64,000 nt of DNA from Panulirus ornatus (GCF_036320965.1 NC_092230.1:48909594-48973593); one strand, 5' to 3'. Positions 48,601 through 61,100 are shown, counted from the stretch's first letter. Notes: generated by a model from the sequence alone, not told the origin. Translations and numbers: made by a program.

Positions 48601-49740
48601 GCTGCTCATACTCATCTAATATCTCCATTTCCATGTTCTGAATGCAAAATGATTTACCTGCTTTACAATCATCTTGATGTGATATTCTAGGATTAGGCTG
48701 GTTACTATGATGATTCCCAAGTCCCTTTCATATGTTGGTAATGTTTGTCTCTTGTAACATGATGGTCATACTTTGGCCTTCTTACACCCCTTCTCATCTT
48801 CATCACCTTTTACTAAGTTTAGAGGAATTTCATATACCATGTGAATGACTACAGTCAAAACCTGTCTAATTCTCTTTTTAGGTTTTCACAATGCTGTAGA
48901 CCTTTCGTCTCTTGATTTCAGCATTATCCACAAAAATATTCATGTATGATTCCTCACATCCTGGCAAGTCACTAACATAGACTAGCAGCAATAGTGGCTG
49001 AAAGCACGAACCCTAATGGTCTCTAAGTAGTACAGTTACCCAATTTAACAAAGATTTCTTAGCTTGTGTCCATTGTTAGTTTTCACCAGGTCATTTTTAA
49101 TCTACTTGAGGAGTTCCTCCTCTTTTGCCTGCCTGTGGCTCCTGTTTTACGGCTTTGTGTCAAAACTTTTTGGCACTCTAAGAACTCTCAGTCCACTCAC
49201 TGATCTCATTTGTGTAGGCCAGAGTGAACACTGTCACAGAAGTTTAAAAGATTGATTTGTTATGCATGTCCTCCTCCTTCTGAACTTGTGCTGCATTCAA
49301 CATATGTTCAGAAGGCTCGTTCGTTTATTTTGTGGTCGTCTTCAGCAGTTTTTTACAAACAGTGATGTAAGAGATTCAGCTTGTAGATTAATGCAATTTT
49401 CGTGTTTCATTCTTGGAAATAGTTACTACATTTGTTCTCGTCCATTCCCTTAGGAGCGATCTCTCTTCCAGCAACTCAAGTGGTGTATTGAGTGTTTCAG
49501 CACACTGTATATAAGGTGAGATTTCATCAGGGCCATGTGCCTTATGTGGATCAAGATCCTTTAATATCCTGCTAATATCTTGCTTAAGAATCTTAAAAGA
49601 TTTCCATAGTCATACTCCCTTCCCCTTACTCCTACACTGAAATTACTGTGTCATCCACCGTAAAAACATTTGGAAGTTTTGTATTCATTGGCTCATGTTC
49701 CCTCCGTTTCTTGAATATTTCCCTTTGGGTTTTTCCATCG
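48600..49740 (-). pseudogene. Decayed CR1-like reverse transcriptase
   Basis: Minus-strand reading across frameshifts gives RT blocks in the right order. First is ILKDLDPHKAHGPDEISPYI (about 49,560-49,500), the usual palm entry. It is followed by CKKLLKTT, then at about 48,960-48,900 CEESYMNIFVDNAEIKRR (the FADD block, decayed), then YERDLGIIIVTSLI (about 48,740-48,690) and VKQVNHFAF. These fit a CR1-like LINE. Many stops; dead. Confidence 0.65.
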
Positions 49741-49775
49741 TATGAATTGTTTCTTTGCCAATAATCTGTTCCTAA

Positions 49776-50470
49776 TACAGGTACACCACCGAATTTCTGG
49801 CAACTGATAGTTCGGCATCTCCTTTAGTCTGGGCAAAATTACGTGAAGGAACTTGAAAGTACTGTGGCCACCAGTCTAGTTTACTGGGCAGCCACAGATG
49901 GAGTTGTGTGTAGGGTGTGCTTATTTCCATTCTTTATACTGCACTTGTCGGAGGTGATACCTCAATTCTGTGAGATTCTTAGCTTATTTTGCTTAAATGT
50001 ATGGCTTCTAAGACATATGAGTGTCAGTCGTGGTGTCTAACATAAACACCAGTCCATATTGATTCAAGATAAAGTAGAACTGTTGAAAAAAATGGACCAT
50101 GGTGTTTCGGTGCGTAAGCTGTGTGACATCAACATTATTGATTCATCAACTTTTTATGATATAAAAGAAGCAAAGGGAGAAAATATTGAAACTCTATGCA
50201 GACAGCGATTCCAAGAAGCAAATGACTATTAGAAAAACTATGAAAGATAGTAAGAGTACTGAGCATGATCGAGTGATGATGGAATGGTTTCGACAGTGTT
50301 GGAGTGACGGAGTGGACTTGTCAGGTGGCATGATAATGGACCAGGCTAAGTTGTTCCATAAAGAACTAAAATTACAACATGAGCATGACTATAGTGAAGG
50401 ATGGCTTCCAAGCTTCAAGAAGCATCATGGAATTTCCATGAATAAAGTGTGCAGAGAAAAGCAGTCTTGA
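49776..50470 (+). pseudogene. Tigger/pogo-type transposase, 5' half only
   Basis: Opens with a TA followed by CAGGTACACCACC (49,776-49,790), consistent with a pogo-superfamily terminal inverted repeat. The coding remnant reads LIQDKVELLKKMDHGVSVRK (a CENP-B-type N-terminal helix-turn-helix, from about 50,058), then DIKEAKGENI. One frameshift at about 50,185 leads into KLYADSDSKKQM, DRVMMEWFRQCWSDG and YSEGWLPSFKKHHGI (the second CENP-B DNA-binding half). It stops before the DDE catalytic domain, where LINE copy K1 begins. Non-functional and truncated. Confidence 0.8.
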
Positions 50471-50477
50471 AATCAAG

Positions 50478-50842
50478 AATGTAAGGCATATGTATGAGTA
50501 GGAAGAGAGGAAAGTGATTGGTTTCCAGTGAATGTCGGTTTGCGGCAAGGATGTGTGATGTCTCCATGGTTTAATTTGTTTATGGATGGGGTTGTTAGGG
50601 AGGTGAATGCAAGAGTTTTGGAGGGAGGGGCAAGTATGCAGTCTGTTGTAGATGAGAGAGCTTGGGAAGTGAATCAGTTGTTGCTGGTGGCTGATTCATG
50701 TGAGAAACGGCAGAAGCTGGTAACTGAGTTTGGTAAAGTGTGTGAAAGAAGAAAGCTGAGAGTAAATGTGAATAAGAGCAATGTTGTTAGGTTCAATAGG
50801 GTTGAGAGACAAATAAATTGGGAGGTGAGCTACCACAAGCAA
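50478..50842 (+). mobile_element. RTE-like LINE fragment K1
   Basis: Covers reference residues about 674-796 (from KAYV-RKEESDWF to NWEVS). The FADD block is deleted: VNQLLLVADSCEK lacks the FADDTA segment. It directly precedes fragment K2, which begins earlier in the element, so the two are out of order. Confidence 0.8.
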
Positions 50843-53212
50843 AAGATGCTTGTGGCATGAGAAGCATGGGAGATGGGCAGATTAGAAAGGGTAGTGAGTG
50901 GTGGAATGAAGAAGTAAGATTTTTAGTGAAAGAGAGGAGAAAGGCATTTGGATGATTTTTGCAGGGAAATCGTGCAGATGACTGGGAGATGTATAAAAGA
51001 AAGAGGCAAGAGGTCAAGAGAAACGTGCAAGATGTGAAAAAGAGGGCAAATGAGAGTTGAGGTTGAGAGAGTATCATTAAATTTTAAGGAGAATGAAAAG
51101 ATGTTTTGGAAGGAGGTAAATAAAGTGCGTAACATAAGAGAACAAATGGAAATGTTGGTAAAAGGGGCTAATGGGGAGGTAATAACAAGTAGTGGTAATG
51201 TGAGGAGATGAAGTGAGTATTTTGAAGGTTTGTTGAATGTGTTAGATGATAGAGTGGCAGATATAGGGTGTTTTGGTCGAGGTGGTATGCAATGTGAGAG
51301 GGTCAGGGAGAATGGTTTGGTAAACAGAGAAGATATAATGAAAGCTTTGCAGAAGATGAAAGCCGGCAAGGCAGCGGGTTGGATGGTATTGCAGTGAATA
51401 TTTAAAAAAAGGGGATAACTGTGTTGTTGACTGGTTGGTGAGAATACCCAGTGTATGTATGGTTCATGGTGCAGTGCCTGAGGAGTGGCAGAATGCAGGC
51501 ATAGCGCCTTTGTACAAAGGCAAAGGGGATAAAGGTGAGTGTTCAAATTGTAGAGTTATAAATTTGTTGAGTATTCCTGGGAAATTATATGGGAAGATAT
51601 TTATCGAGAGGGTCAAGGCATGTTCAGAGCATCAGATTGGGGAAGAGCAGAAGTGGTAGAGGATGTGTGGATCAGGTGTTTGCTTTGAAGAATGTATGTG
51701 AGAAATACTTAGGAAAACAGATGGATTTGTATGTAGCATTTATAGATCTGGAGAAGGCATATGATAGAGATGCTCTGTGGAAGGTATTAAGAATATATAG
51801 AGTGGGAGGTAAGTTGCTAGAAGCAGTGAAAAGTTTTTATTGAGGATTTAAGGCATGTGTACAAGTAGGAAGAGAGGAAAGTGATTGGTTCCCAGTGAAT
51901 GTCGGTTTGTGGCAGGGGTGCATGATGTCTCCATGGTTGTTTGATTTGTTTATGGATGGGTCTGTTTTGGAGAGAGGGGCAAGTATGCTGTCTGTTGTGG
52001 ATGAGAGGGCTTGGGAAGTGAGTCAGTTGTTGTTCGCTGATGATACAGCACTGGTGGCTGATTTGGGTGAGAAACTGCAGAAGCTGGTGACTGAGTTTGG
52101 TAAAGTGGGTGAAAGAAGAAAGCTGAGAGTAAATGTGAATAAGAGCAAGGTTATTAGGTACAGTAGGGTTGAGGGACAAGGGAGGTAAGTTTGAATGGAG
52201 AAAAACTAGAGAAGGTAAAGTGTTTTTGATATCTGGGAGTGGATTTGGCAGCAGATGGAACCATGGAAGCGGAAGTGAGTCACAAGGTGGGGGAGGGTGC
52301 GAAGGGTCTATAAGCATTGAAGAATGTGTGGAAGGCGAGAACGTTATCTTGGCGAGCAAAAATGGGTATGTTTGAAGGAATAGTGGTTCCAACAATGTTT
52401 TATGGTTGTGAAGCTTGGGCTATAGATAGGGTTGTGTGGAGGAGGGGAGATGTGTTGGAAATGAAATGTTTGAGGACAATAAACATCATGTGATGTGAGG
52501 TGGTTTGACCGAATAAGTAATGAAAGGATGAGAGAGATGTGTGGTAATAAAAAGAGCGTGGTTGAGAGAGCAGAAGAGGGTATATTGAAATGGTTTGGTC
52601 ACATGGAGAGAATGAGTGAGGAAAGATTGACAGAGAGGATATGTGTGTCAGAGGTGGAGGGAAGGAGGAGAAGTGGGAGACCAGATTGGAGGTGGAAGGA
52701 TAGAGTGAAAAAGATTTGGAGCGATTGGGGCCTGAACATACAGGAGGGTAAAAGGCATGCAAGGGATAGAATGAATTGGAATGATGTGGTACACTGGGGT
52801 TGATGTGCTGTCAGTGGATTGAACCAGGGCATGTGAAGCATCTGGGGCCTGGATGTGGAAAGGGAGCTGTGGTGTTGGTGCATTACACATGACAGCTAGA
52901 GACAGAGTGAACAAATGTGGCCTTTTGTCTTTTCCTTGCGCTACCTCGTGTGGATAGGGGGGGATGCTATTTCATGTGTGGTCGGGTGGCGACAGGAATG
53001 AATAAAGGCAGCAAGTATGAATTACATACATGTGTTTATATGTATATGTCTGTGTATGTATATATATGTATATGTTTAAATGTATATGTATATATATGTG
53101 CGTATGTGGATGTGTATGTATATACATGTGTATGTGGGTGGGTTGGGCCATTCTTTTGTCTGTTTCCTTGCGCTACCTTGCTGACACGGGAGACAATGAC
53201 ACAGTATAATAA
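50843..53212 (+). mobile_element. RTE-like LINE copy K2, old, long 3'UTR
   Basis: Begins at the KDACGMR block (reference residue about 331) and extends to the 3' end. Recognisable blocks: WDEEVR, MKAGKAAGWMVLQ (frameshifted), CMVHGAVPEEWQNAGIAPLY, VDQVFALKNV, LLFADDTALV, CEAWAIDRV and WFGHMERMSEE. Numerous frameshifts and stops. The long-type 3'UTR (52,804-53,212) ends GCGCTACCTTGCTGACACGG then GAGACAATGACACAG and AATAAAAAA. Confidence 0.85.
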
Positions 53213-53224
53213 AAAAGATTAATA

Positions 53225-54260
53225 ATTCTCCAGTATTGCTAATGTAACATTACTCTCCATTATGGTTCTGTGACATAATTTTCCAGTGTTCCTGGTGTAA
53301 ATGAACTCCCCATTATGTTCCTGTAACATAATTCTCCATCAATGCCAGTGTAACAAAACCCTTGGTATGTGAGTGCTTCACAATTCTCTAGTATTGCTAG
53401 TGTAACATAATTTAGTATTGCTAGTGTAACATTACTCTCCATTATGTTCCTGTGACATAATTTTCCAGTATTTCTGGTATAAAGAACTCCCCATTATGTT
53501 CCTGTAATTCTCCAGTATTGCTAGTGTAAGAAAACCCTTGGTATGTGAGTGCTACACAATTCTCTAGTATTTCCTAGTATTGCTAGTATAACATAATTCT
53601 CCAGTGGTGTGAAAAATCTTCTTAGTATTGTTATTGTTATATAATTCTCCAATACTGCTAATGTATCAAAATTTCCTAGTATTGTACATGTAACAATTTT
53701 TTCCAGACTTGCTAGTATAACAAAACTCCCTAGTATAGTAATGGATGTTAATTTTCCACTATTGCTAGTGTCGCAAAACTTGGTCGCATGGAAATGTAAA
53801 ATTCTCCAGTATTACCATTGTAAAAAAATTTCCTAGTACAGTATTGTTAGTTTAGTATGATCCTCTAGTATTGCTGGTGAAACATACCTGTTCAGTATTG
53901 TTAGTAAAACATAACTCTACAGTATTAGAAATGTAATATTGCTTTTCATTATTGACAGTGTAACATAACTCTTCTTTACAATATTGCCAGTGTAAGTTCA
54001 CTTCTAGTATTGTTAGTGTAGCATGATTCTCTATTATTGTTGGTGTAACATGAATCCCCAGTATTGTAAGTGTACAGAACTCTCTAGTACAGTATTAGCA
54101 GTGTAACAGCTAACCAGTATTGTCAGTGTAATAATAACTTTTCATTACAATCTTGCCAGTGTAACATAATTCCCTAGTATTGCCAGTTTAACATGATTCC
54201 CCAGTATTGACAGTGTATCAGTAGCCTTCACAGTATTATTGGTGGAGCACTATACAGTAC
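53225..54260. repeat. about 27-bp degenerate intronic minisatellite
   Basis: About 35 loose units sharing CCAGTATTGCTAGTGTAACA and TAATTCT, strongly diverged with AT-rich drift. It ends about 800 bp before the REC-domain exon of PDE8. Confidence 0.85.
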
Positions 54261-54869
54261 ATCCAGTCATTGCTTTCATAATATATCCCCCAAGTCTTAC
54301 CACTGTAACAAGATCCCCCTACATATCAGCAGTTTAATGGCATTCTCCCAATTACCCCACCTATAACAGCAACTTCTTAACTGTTTTTAATGTGACAGCT
54401 TTTCCCCTACTATTTTCATCATAACAGTGTTTTTCCCATTACACTTAGCGTCACTATTCAGAGTAACATTGTTATCCATGGGTAATACTGTTATTTGGTC
54501 TGATCACCCACATTTACATCAGAGAGATTGTTGATTCTCCTATTGATGTTTCCCTTCTTTGGCTACATCTTGCTTGGTCTACTGTATACCAGCTACCATA
54601 CTATCCTTCAGAGATTGCTATATTTCTATAGCCTTCTCTTTTATTAGTTTTCCCTAATGTCTGTCCTTTTTATCCTACTGCACTCTACATATTATTTTGT
54701 TGTAGTTCACATTTGCATAGGAAACTTTTTTGTAAGTAAAGAAGTGGCAACAATTCATGTATGACAATCAAAGTAACATGTTTAATTCAGCAGCAAATAT
54801 TTTTAGATTTGCTTACGAGCTCTTGGAGCTGAAATGATTAGGGAAGATTCTATTTGCACTTGTGCTGCA
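54261..54869. other. Intronic unique sequence
   Basis: No gene or element recognised. Confidence 0.45.
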
Positions 54870-54934
54870 ATTATTGATCTTTGGATTGTAACAGAGAAGG
54901 CAAAAGGAAACTGTCCATATCTCTGAAATACAGA
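54870..54934 (+). repeat. Direct repeat, left copy
   Basis: About 60 bp (GGATTGTAACAGAGAAGGCA ... CATATCTCTGAAATACAG) repeated at 55,857-55,922 with few differences. The two copies flank the PDE8 exon 987 bp apart. Confidence 0.85.
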
Positions 54935-55064
54935 GGGTGCAGTCATGGTACAGACATGGTACAGTGTAGATGTAGTATGTAAATTTCCACTATAATTCCT
55001 TTCTTCCCATACTTGTAAACTTGGTCAGAATATCCATCAGCTTAAGGTGTTTCATTCTTTGCAG

Positions 55065-55315
55065 GTTCTGCTTGTGTTTGGACGAGAGGACAGTGTGAGC
55101 GAAGCATGGTGGTCTGCTTGCAAGAGACAAGGGTATGATGTAGCCCTCAGACGCACAACAGAGGATGCACTCAAGGCTTTCCTCAACCACACACATGACC
55201 TCATTATCATAGATGCAAGATCCTCAAAGTACCTCAGTGCAGAAAATGTTTGCAGCTCTATACGAGCTGCAGACCGTAGCCAGTTGTCAGTTCTTGTTGG
55301 TGTTGTCAGAAGAAA
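55065..55315 (+). CDS. PDE8: PDE8-type cAMP phosphodiesterase, REC-like domain exon
   Basis: Exon with acceptor TTTCATTCTTTGCAG and donor AA|GTAAGT; 251 bp, entering in phase 0 and leaving after two bases of a codon. It encodes 83 residues: VLLVFGREDSVSEAWW, TTEDALKAFLNHTHDLIIID, then SSIRAADRSQ and VLVGVVRR. This is the receiver (REC)-like domain of animal PDE8, which precedes the PAS and metal-dependent cAMP phosphodiesterase domains and has been linked to Raf-1 binding in mammals. The VLLVF strand, the DLIIID strand and the AENVCSSIRA helix match PDE8A/8B closely. The preceding exon is at 32,590-32,643. No downstream exon was found before the window ends. The minus-strand frames here are shadows. 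Confidence 0.88.
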
Positions 55316-55856
55316 GTAAGTGTTTTGCTGAATATTTTTCCATAATCTTTGATTTCTCACCATGAAATTTATTTTTGTTAGATTATTAGTTCCTAAACTG
55401 AAGGTCATGTTGACAAAATTTCATTATATACAAAAAAAATTCAAATGCATTATATATTCACTACATTCATGGCACTTCCAGAGTGAAATGCAAGCAGCTA
55501 GCTAACCTATTTGCATTGCTACACATTCAGTTGTTGGTACTTCAACAACCATTTTCATATGATATGTAATCTATTGATCAATGTATTACTCAGATAAAGA
55601 ATGACTGTCTTTCTTCACCATGGTTTTGCTATAAGTGAAAAATCACTTTCATCAAGACTGTTTTATCATAGTGCAGTTTTGTTGAAGAAATCACTTGAAT
55701 GGAGTCATCTTTTCCTTGCACCGATTGTAATTACCTGCTTGTACTTATGGGGAGTGACTTCTATACTTGTAGAGCAGCCATGGAACTGTAGAAGACCCTA
55801 GAAAAGGTCTTGGGTTAATATCATCATAATAATGATAAAACGAAGTGAGAATTTGC

Positions 55857-55922
55857 TATTATTCATCTTTAGATTGTAACAGAGAAGACAAAAGCAAACT
55901 ATTCATATCTCTGAAAAACAGG
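55857..55922 (+). repeat. Direct repeat, right copy
   Basis: Partner of 54,870-54,934, about 85-90% identical by eye (AGATTGTAACAGAGAAGACA ... CATATCTCTGAAAAACAG). Confidence 0.85.
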
Positions 55923-56371
55923 TTGATTCTCAGGAAACTGGAACCCAGAAAACAGGAATCACTAGAAAATAAGCAGTACCATTAATATATCTTCTGAAAA
56001 CCCAGAAATTTACCACACAATCAGAACATTTTTCATCTTTCTGGCTTTTTTTTCAATGAAAACAGAATATTTCATGGTTTTTTCTTACTGTGCATTTTTT
56101 GCTGATGTTACAGCAAAATACCCAGGTATCAGTCAAGGTTTGCACTCGCCCAGGCTCGTCTGCACTATTACGTTATTATTTCCTGCCTCAGATGTATCTA
56201 GATTCAGCCACTTGAGCAGTTGCCAGATATGATAAAGGTACTTGGGATAAGGGAACAAAAGGCTATCAGTTTAGGAGATTTAATGCTGGAGAAACATATA
56301 AGTATGGCAAAGTCCACTTCCATCTCAAGCCCCTAACTTATTTTATGGTATGTTTTCATTGAATTTCATCT
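55923..56371. other. Intronic unique sequence, no gene seen
   Basis: AT-rich, no recognised feature. The next PDE8 exon was looked for here and not found. Confidence 0.45.
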
Positions 56372-58095
56372 ACAGAGGCATAATTTTGTTGAATGTTCCT
56401 GGGGCATTGTGTGAGAAAGTATTGATTGAGAGGATGAAGGCATGTACAGATCATTAGATTGGGGAGGAGCAGTGTGGTTTTAGAAGTGGTAGAGGATGTG
56501 TGGATCAGGTGTTTACTTTGAAGAATATATGTGAGAAATACTTGGAAAAACAGATGGATTTGTATGTAGCATTTATGGATCTGGAGAAGGAATATGATAA
56601 GGTTGATAGAGATGCTTTGTGGAAGGCCTTAAGAGTATATGGTGTGGGAGGTAAGTTGCTAGAAGCAGTGAAATTTTTTTTATCAAGGATGTAGGGCATG
56701 TGTATGAGTAGGAAGAGAGGAGAGTGATTGGTTCCCAGTGAAGATTGGTCTGCAGCAGGGATGTATGATGTCCCCATGGTTGTTTAATTTGTTTATGGAT
56801 GGGGTGGTTAGGGAGGTGAATGCAAGAGTTTTGGAGAGAGGGGTGAGTCTGTTGGGGATGAGAGGACTTTGGAAATGAGTCAGTTGTTGTTCGCTGATGA
56901 TACAGCACTGGTGGCTGATTTGAGTGAGAAACTGCAGAAGCTGTTGACTGAGTTTGGAAAAGTGTGTGAAAGGAGAAAGATGAGAGTAATTGTGAATTAG
57001 AGCAAGTTATTAGGTTCAGCAAGGTTGGGATGTAAGTTTGAATAGAGAAAAATTGGATAGCATGAAGTGTTTTAGATATCTGTTAGTGGACTTAACAGTG
57101 AATGGAACCATGGAAGCAGAAGTCAGTCACATGGTGGGGGAGGGGGTGAAGGTTTTGGGAGCGATGAAGAATGTGTGGAAAGAGAACGTTATCTCAGAGA
57201 GAAAAAATGGGTATGTTCAACGGAGTAGTAGTTCCAACAATATTTTGTGGTTGCAAGGCATGGGCTATACTATGATAAGGTTGTACGGAGAAGGGTGGAT
57301 TTGTTGGAAATGAAATGTTTGAGGACAATATGTGGTGTGAGGTGGTTTGATCGAGTAAGTAATGAAAGGGTAAGAGAGATGTGTCGTAATAAAAAGAGTG
57401 TGGTTGAGAGAGTAGAAGAGGGTGTTTTGAAATGGTTTGGTCACATGGAGAGAATGAGTGAGGAAAGATTGTGTCAGAGGTGGAGGGAATGAGAAGTGGG
57501 AGACCAAATTGGAGGTGGAAAGATGGAGTGAAAAAGATTTTGAGCGATCGGGGCCTGAACATGCAGGAGGGTGAAAGGCATGCAAGGAATAGAGTGAATT
57601 GGAACGATGTGGTATACTGGGGTCGACGTGCTGTCATTGGATTGAACCAGGGCATGTGAAGCATCTGGAGTAAACCATGGAAAGTTCTGTGGGGCCTGGA
57701 TGTGGAAAGGGAGCTGTGGTTTCGGTGCATTATTACATGACAACTAGAGACTGAGTGTGAACGAAAGCTAGAGACTGAGTGTGAACTAATGTGGCCTTTG
57801 TCGTCTTTTCCTAGCGCTACCTCGCGCACATAAGGGGGAGGGGGTTGTTATTTCATGTGTGGCGGGGTGGCGATGGGAATGAATACAGGCAGACAGTATG
57901 AATTATGTACATGTGTATATATGTATATCTCTGTGTGTGTATATATATGTATACATTGAGATGTATAGGTATGTATATTTGCTTGTGTGGACATGTATGT
58001 ATATACATGTGTGTGTGGGTGGGTTGGGCCATTCTTTCATCTGTTTCTTTGCGCTACCTCGCTAACGCGGGAGACAGCGACAAAGCAAAAGCAAA

Positions 58096-58117
<22 letters not shown>
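56372..58117 (+). mobile_element. RTE-like LINE copy L, old, long 3'UTR
   Basis: 5'-truncated at the RGIxLLxxPG block (reference residue about 569). It retains VDQVFTLKNICEKYLEK, AFMDLEKEYDKVDRDAL (catalytic D kept), LLFADDTALVAD and WFGHMERMSEE, with several frameshifts and stops. The long 3'UTR (57,621-58,093) has both TACCTCGC motifs. Ends in AAAGCAAAAGCAA and a short (AT)n, immediately followed by the poly-T of copy M. Confidence 0.88.
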
Positions 58118-58135
<18 letters not shown>

Positions 58136-61100
58136 TATACTTTGTCGCTGTCTCCCGCGTTTGCGAGGTAGCGCAAGGAAACAGACGAAAGAAATGGCCC
58201 AACCCCCCCCCCATACACATGTACATACACACGTCCACACACGCAAATATACATACCTACACAGCTTTCCATGGTTTACCCCAGACGCTTCACATGCCTT
58301 GATTCAATCCACTGACAGCACGTCAACCCCTGTATACCACATCGCTCCAATTCACTCTATTCCTTGCCCTCCTTTCACCCTCCTGCATGTTCAGGCCCCG
58401 ATCACACAAAATCTTTTTCACTCCATCTTTCCACCTCCAATTTGGTCTCCCTCTTCTCCTCGTTCCCTCCACCTCCGACACATATATCCTCTTGGTCAAT
58501 CTTTCCTCACTCATTCTCTCCATGTGCCCAAACCATTTCAAAACACCCTCTTCTGCTCTCTCAACCACGCTCTTTTTATTTCCACACATCTCTCTTACCC
58601 TTACGTTACTTACTCGATCAAACCACCTCACACCACACATTGTCCTCAAACATCTCATTTCCAGCACATCCATCCTCCTGCGCACAACTCTATCCATAGC
58701 CCACGCCTCGCAACCATACAGCATTGTTGGAACCACTATTCCTTCAAACATACCCATTTTTGCTTTCCGAGATAATGTTCTCGACTTCCACACATTTTTC
58801 AAGGCTCCCAAAATTTTCGCCCCCTCCCCCACCCTATGATTCACTTCCGCTTCCATGGTTCCATCCGCTGACAGATCCACTCCCAGATATCTAAAACACT
58901 TCACTTCCTCCAGTTTTTCTCCATTCAAACTCACCTCCCAATTGACTTGACCCTCAACCCTACTGTACCTAATAACCTTGCTCTTATTCACATTTACTCT
59001 TAACTTTCTTCTTCCACACACTTTACCAAACTCAGTCACCAGCTTCTGCAGTTTCTCACATGAATCAGCCACCAGCGCTGTATCATCAGCGAACAACAAC
59101 TGACTCACTTTCCAAGCTCTCTCATCCCCAACAGACTTCATACTTGCCCCTCTTTCCAGGACTCTTGCATTTACCTCCCTAACAACCCCATCCATAAACA
59201 AATTAAACAACCATGGAGACATCACACACCCCTGCCGCAAACCTACATTCACTGAGAACCAATCACTTTCCTCTCTTCCTACACGTACACATGCCTTACA
59301 TCCTCGATAAAAACTTTTCACTGCTTCTAACAACTTGCCTCCCACACCATATATTCTTAATACCTTCCACAGAGCATCTCTATCAACTCTATCATATGCC
59401 TTCTCCAGATCCATAAATGCTACATACAAATCCATTTGCTTTTCTAAGTATTTCTCACATACATTCTTCAAAGCAAACACCTGATCCACACATCCTCTAC
59501 CACTTCTGAAACCGCACTGCTCTTCCCCAATCTGATGCTCTGTACATGCCTTCACCCTCTCAATCAATACCCTCCCATATAATTTACCAGGAATACTCAA
59601 CAAACTTATACCTCTGTAATTTGAGCACTCACTCTTATCCCCTTTGCCTTTGTACAATGGCACTATGCACGCATTTCGCCAATCCTCAGGCACCTCACCA
59701 TGAGTCATACATATATTAAATAACCTTACCAACCAGTCAACAATACAGTCACCCCCTTTTTTAATAAATTCCACTGCAATACCATCCAATCCTGCTGCCT
59801 TGCCGGCTTTCATCTTCCGCAAAGCTTTTACTACCTCTTCTCTGTTTACCAAATCATTTTCCCTAACCCTCTCACTTTGCACACCACCTCGACCAAAACA
59901 CCCTATATCTGCCACTCTGTCATCAGACACATTCAACAAACCTTCAAAATACTCATTCCATCTCCTTCTCACATCACCACTACTTGTTATCACCTCCCCA
60001 TTTACGCCCTTCACTGAAGTTCCCATTTGCTCCCTTGTCTTACGCACCCTATTTACCTCCTTCCAGAACATCTTTTTATTCTCCCTAAAATTTACTGATA
60101 GTCTCTCACCCCAACTCTCATTTGCCCTTTTTTTCACCTCTTGCACCTTTCTCTTGACCTCCTGTCTCTTTCTTTTATACTTCTCCCACTCAATTGCATT
60201 TTTTCCCTGCAAAAATCGTCCAAATGCCTCTCTCTTCTCTTTCACTAATACTCTTACTTCTTCATCCCACCACTCACTACCCTTTCTAAACAGCCCACCT
60301 CCCACTCTTCTCATGCCACAAGCATCTTTTGCGCAATCCATCACTGATTCCCTAAATACATCCCATTCCTCCCCCACTCCCCTTACTTCCATTGTTCTCA
60401 CCTTTTTCCATTCTGTACACAGTCTCTCCTGGTACTTCCCCACACAGGTCTCCTTCCCAAGCTCACTTACTCTCACCACCTTCTTCACCCCAACATTCAC
60501 TCCTCTTTTCTGAAAACCCATACTAATCTTCACCTTAGCCTCCACAAGATAATGATCAGACATCCCTCCAGTTGCACCTCTCAGCACATTAACATCCAAA
60601 AGTCTCTCTTTCGCACGCCTGTCAATTAACACGTAATCCAATAACACTCTCTGGCCATCTCTCCTACTTACATAAGTATACTTATGTATATCTCGCTTTT
60701 TAAACCAGGTATTCCCAATCATCAGTCCTTTTTCAGCACATAAATCTACAAGCTCTTCACCATTTCCATTTACAACACTGAACACCCCATGCATACCAAT
60801 TATTCCCTCAACTGCCACATTACTCACCTTTGCATTCAAATCACCCATCACTATAACCCGGTCTCGTGCATCAAAACCGCTAACACACTCATTCAGCTGC
60901 TCCCAAAACACTTGTCTCTCATGATCTTTCTTCTCATGCCCAGGTGCATATGCACCAATAATCACCCACCTCTCTCCATCAACTTTCAATTTTACCCATA
61001 TCAATCGAGAATTTACTTTCTTACATTCTATCACATACTCCCACAACTCCTGTTTCAGGAGTATTGCTACTCCTTCCCTTGCTCTTGTCCTCTCACTAAC

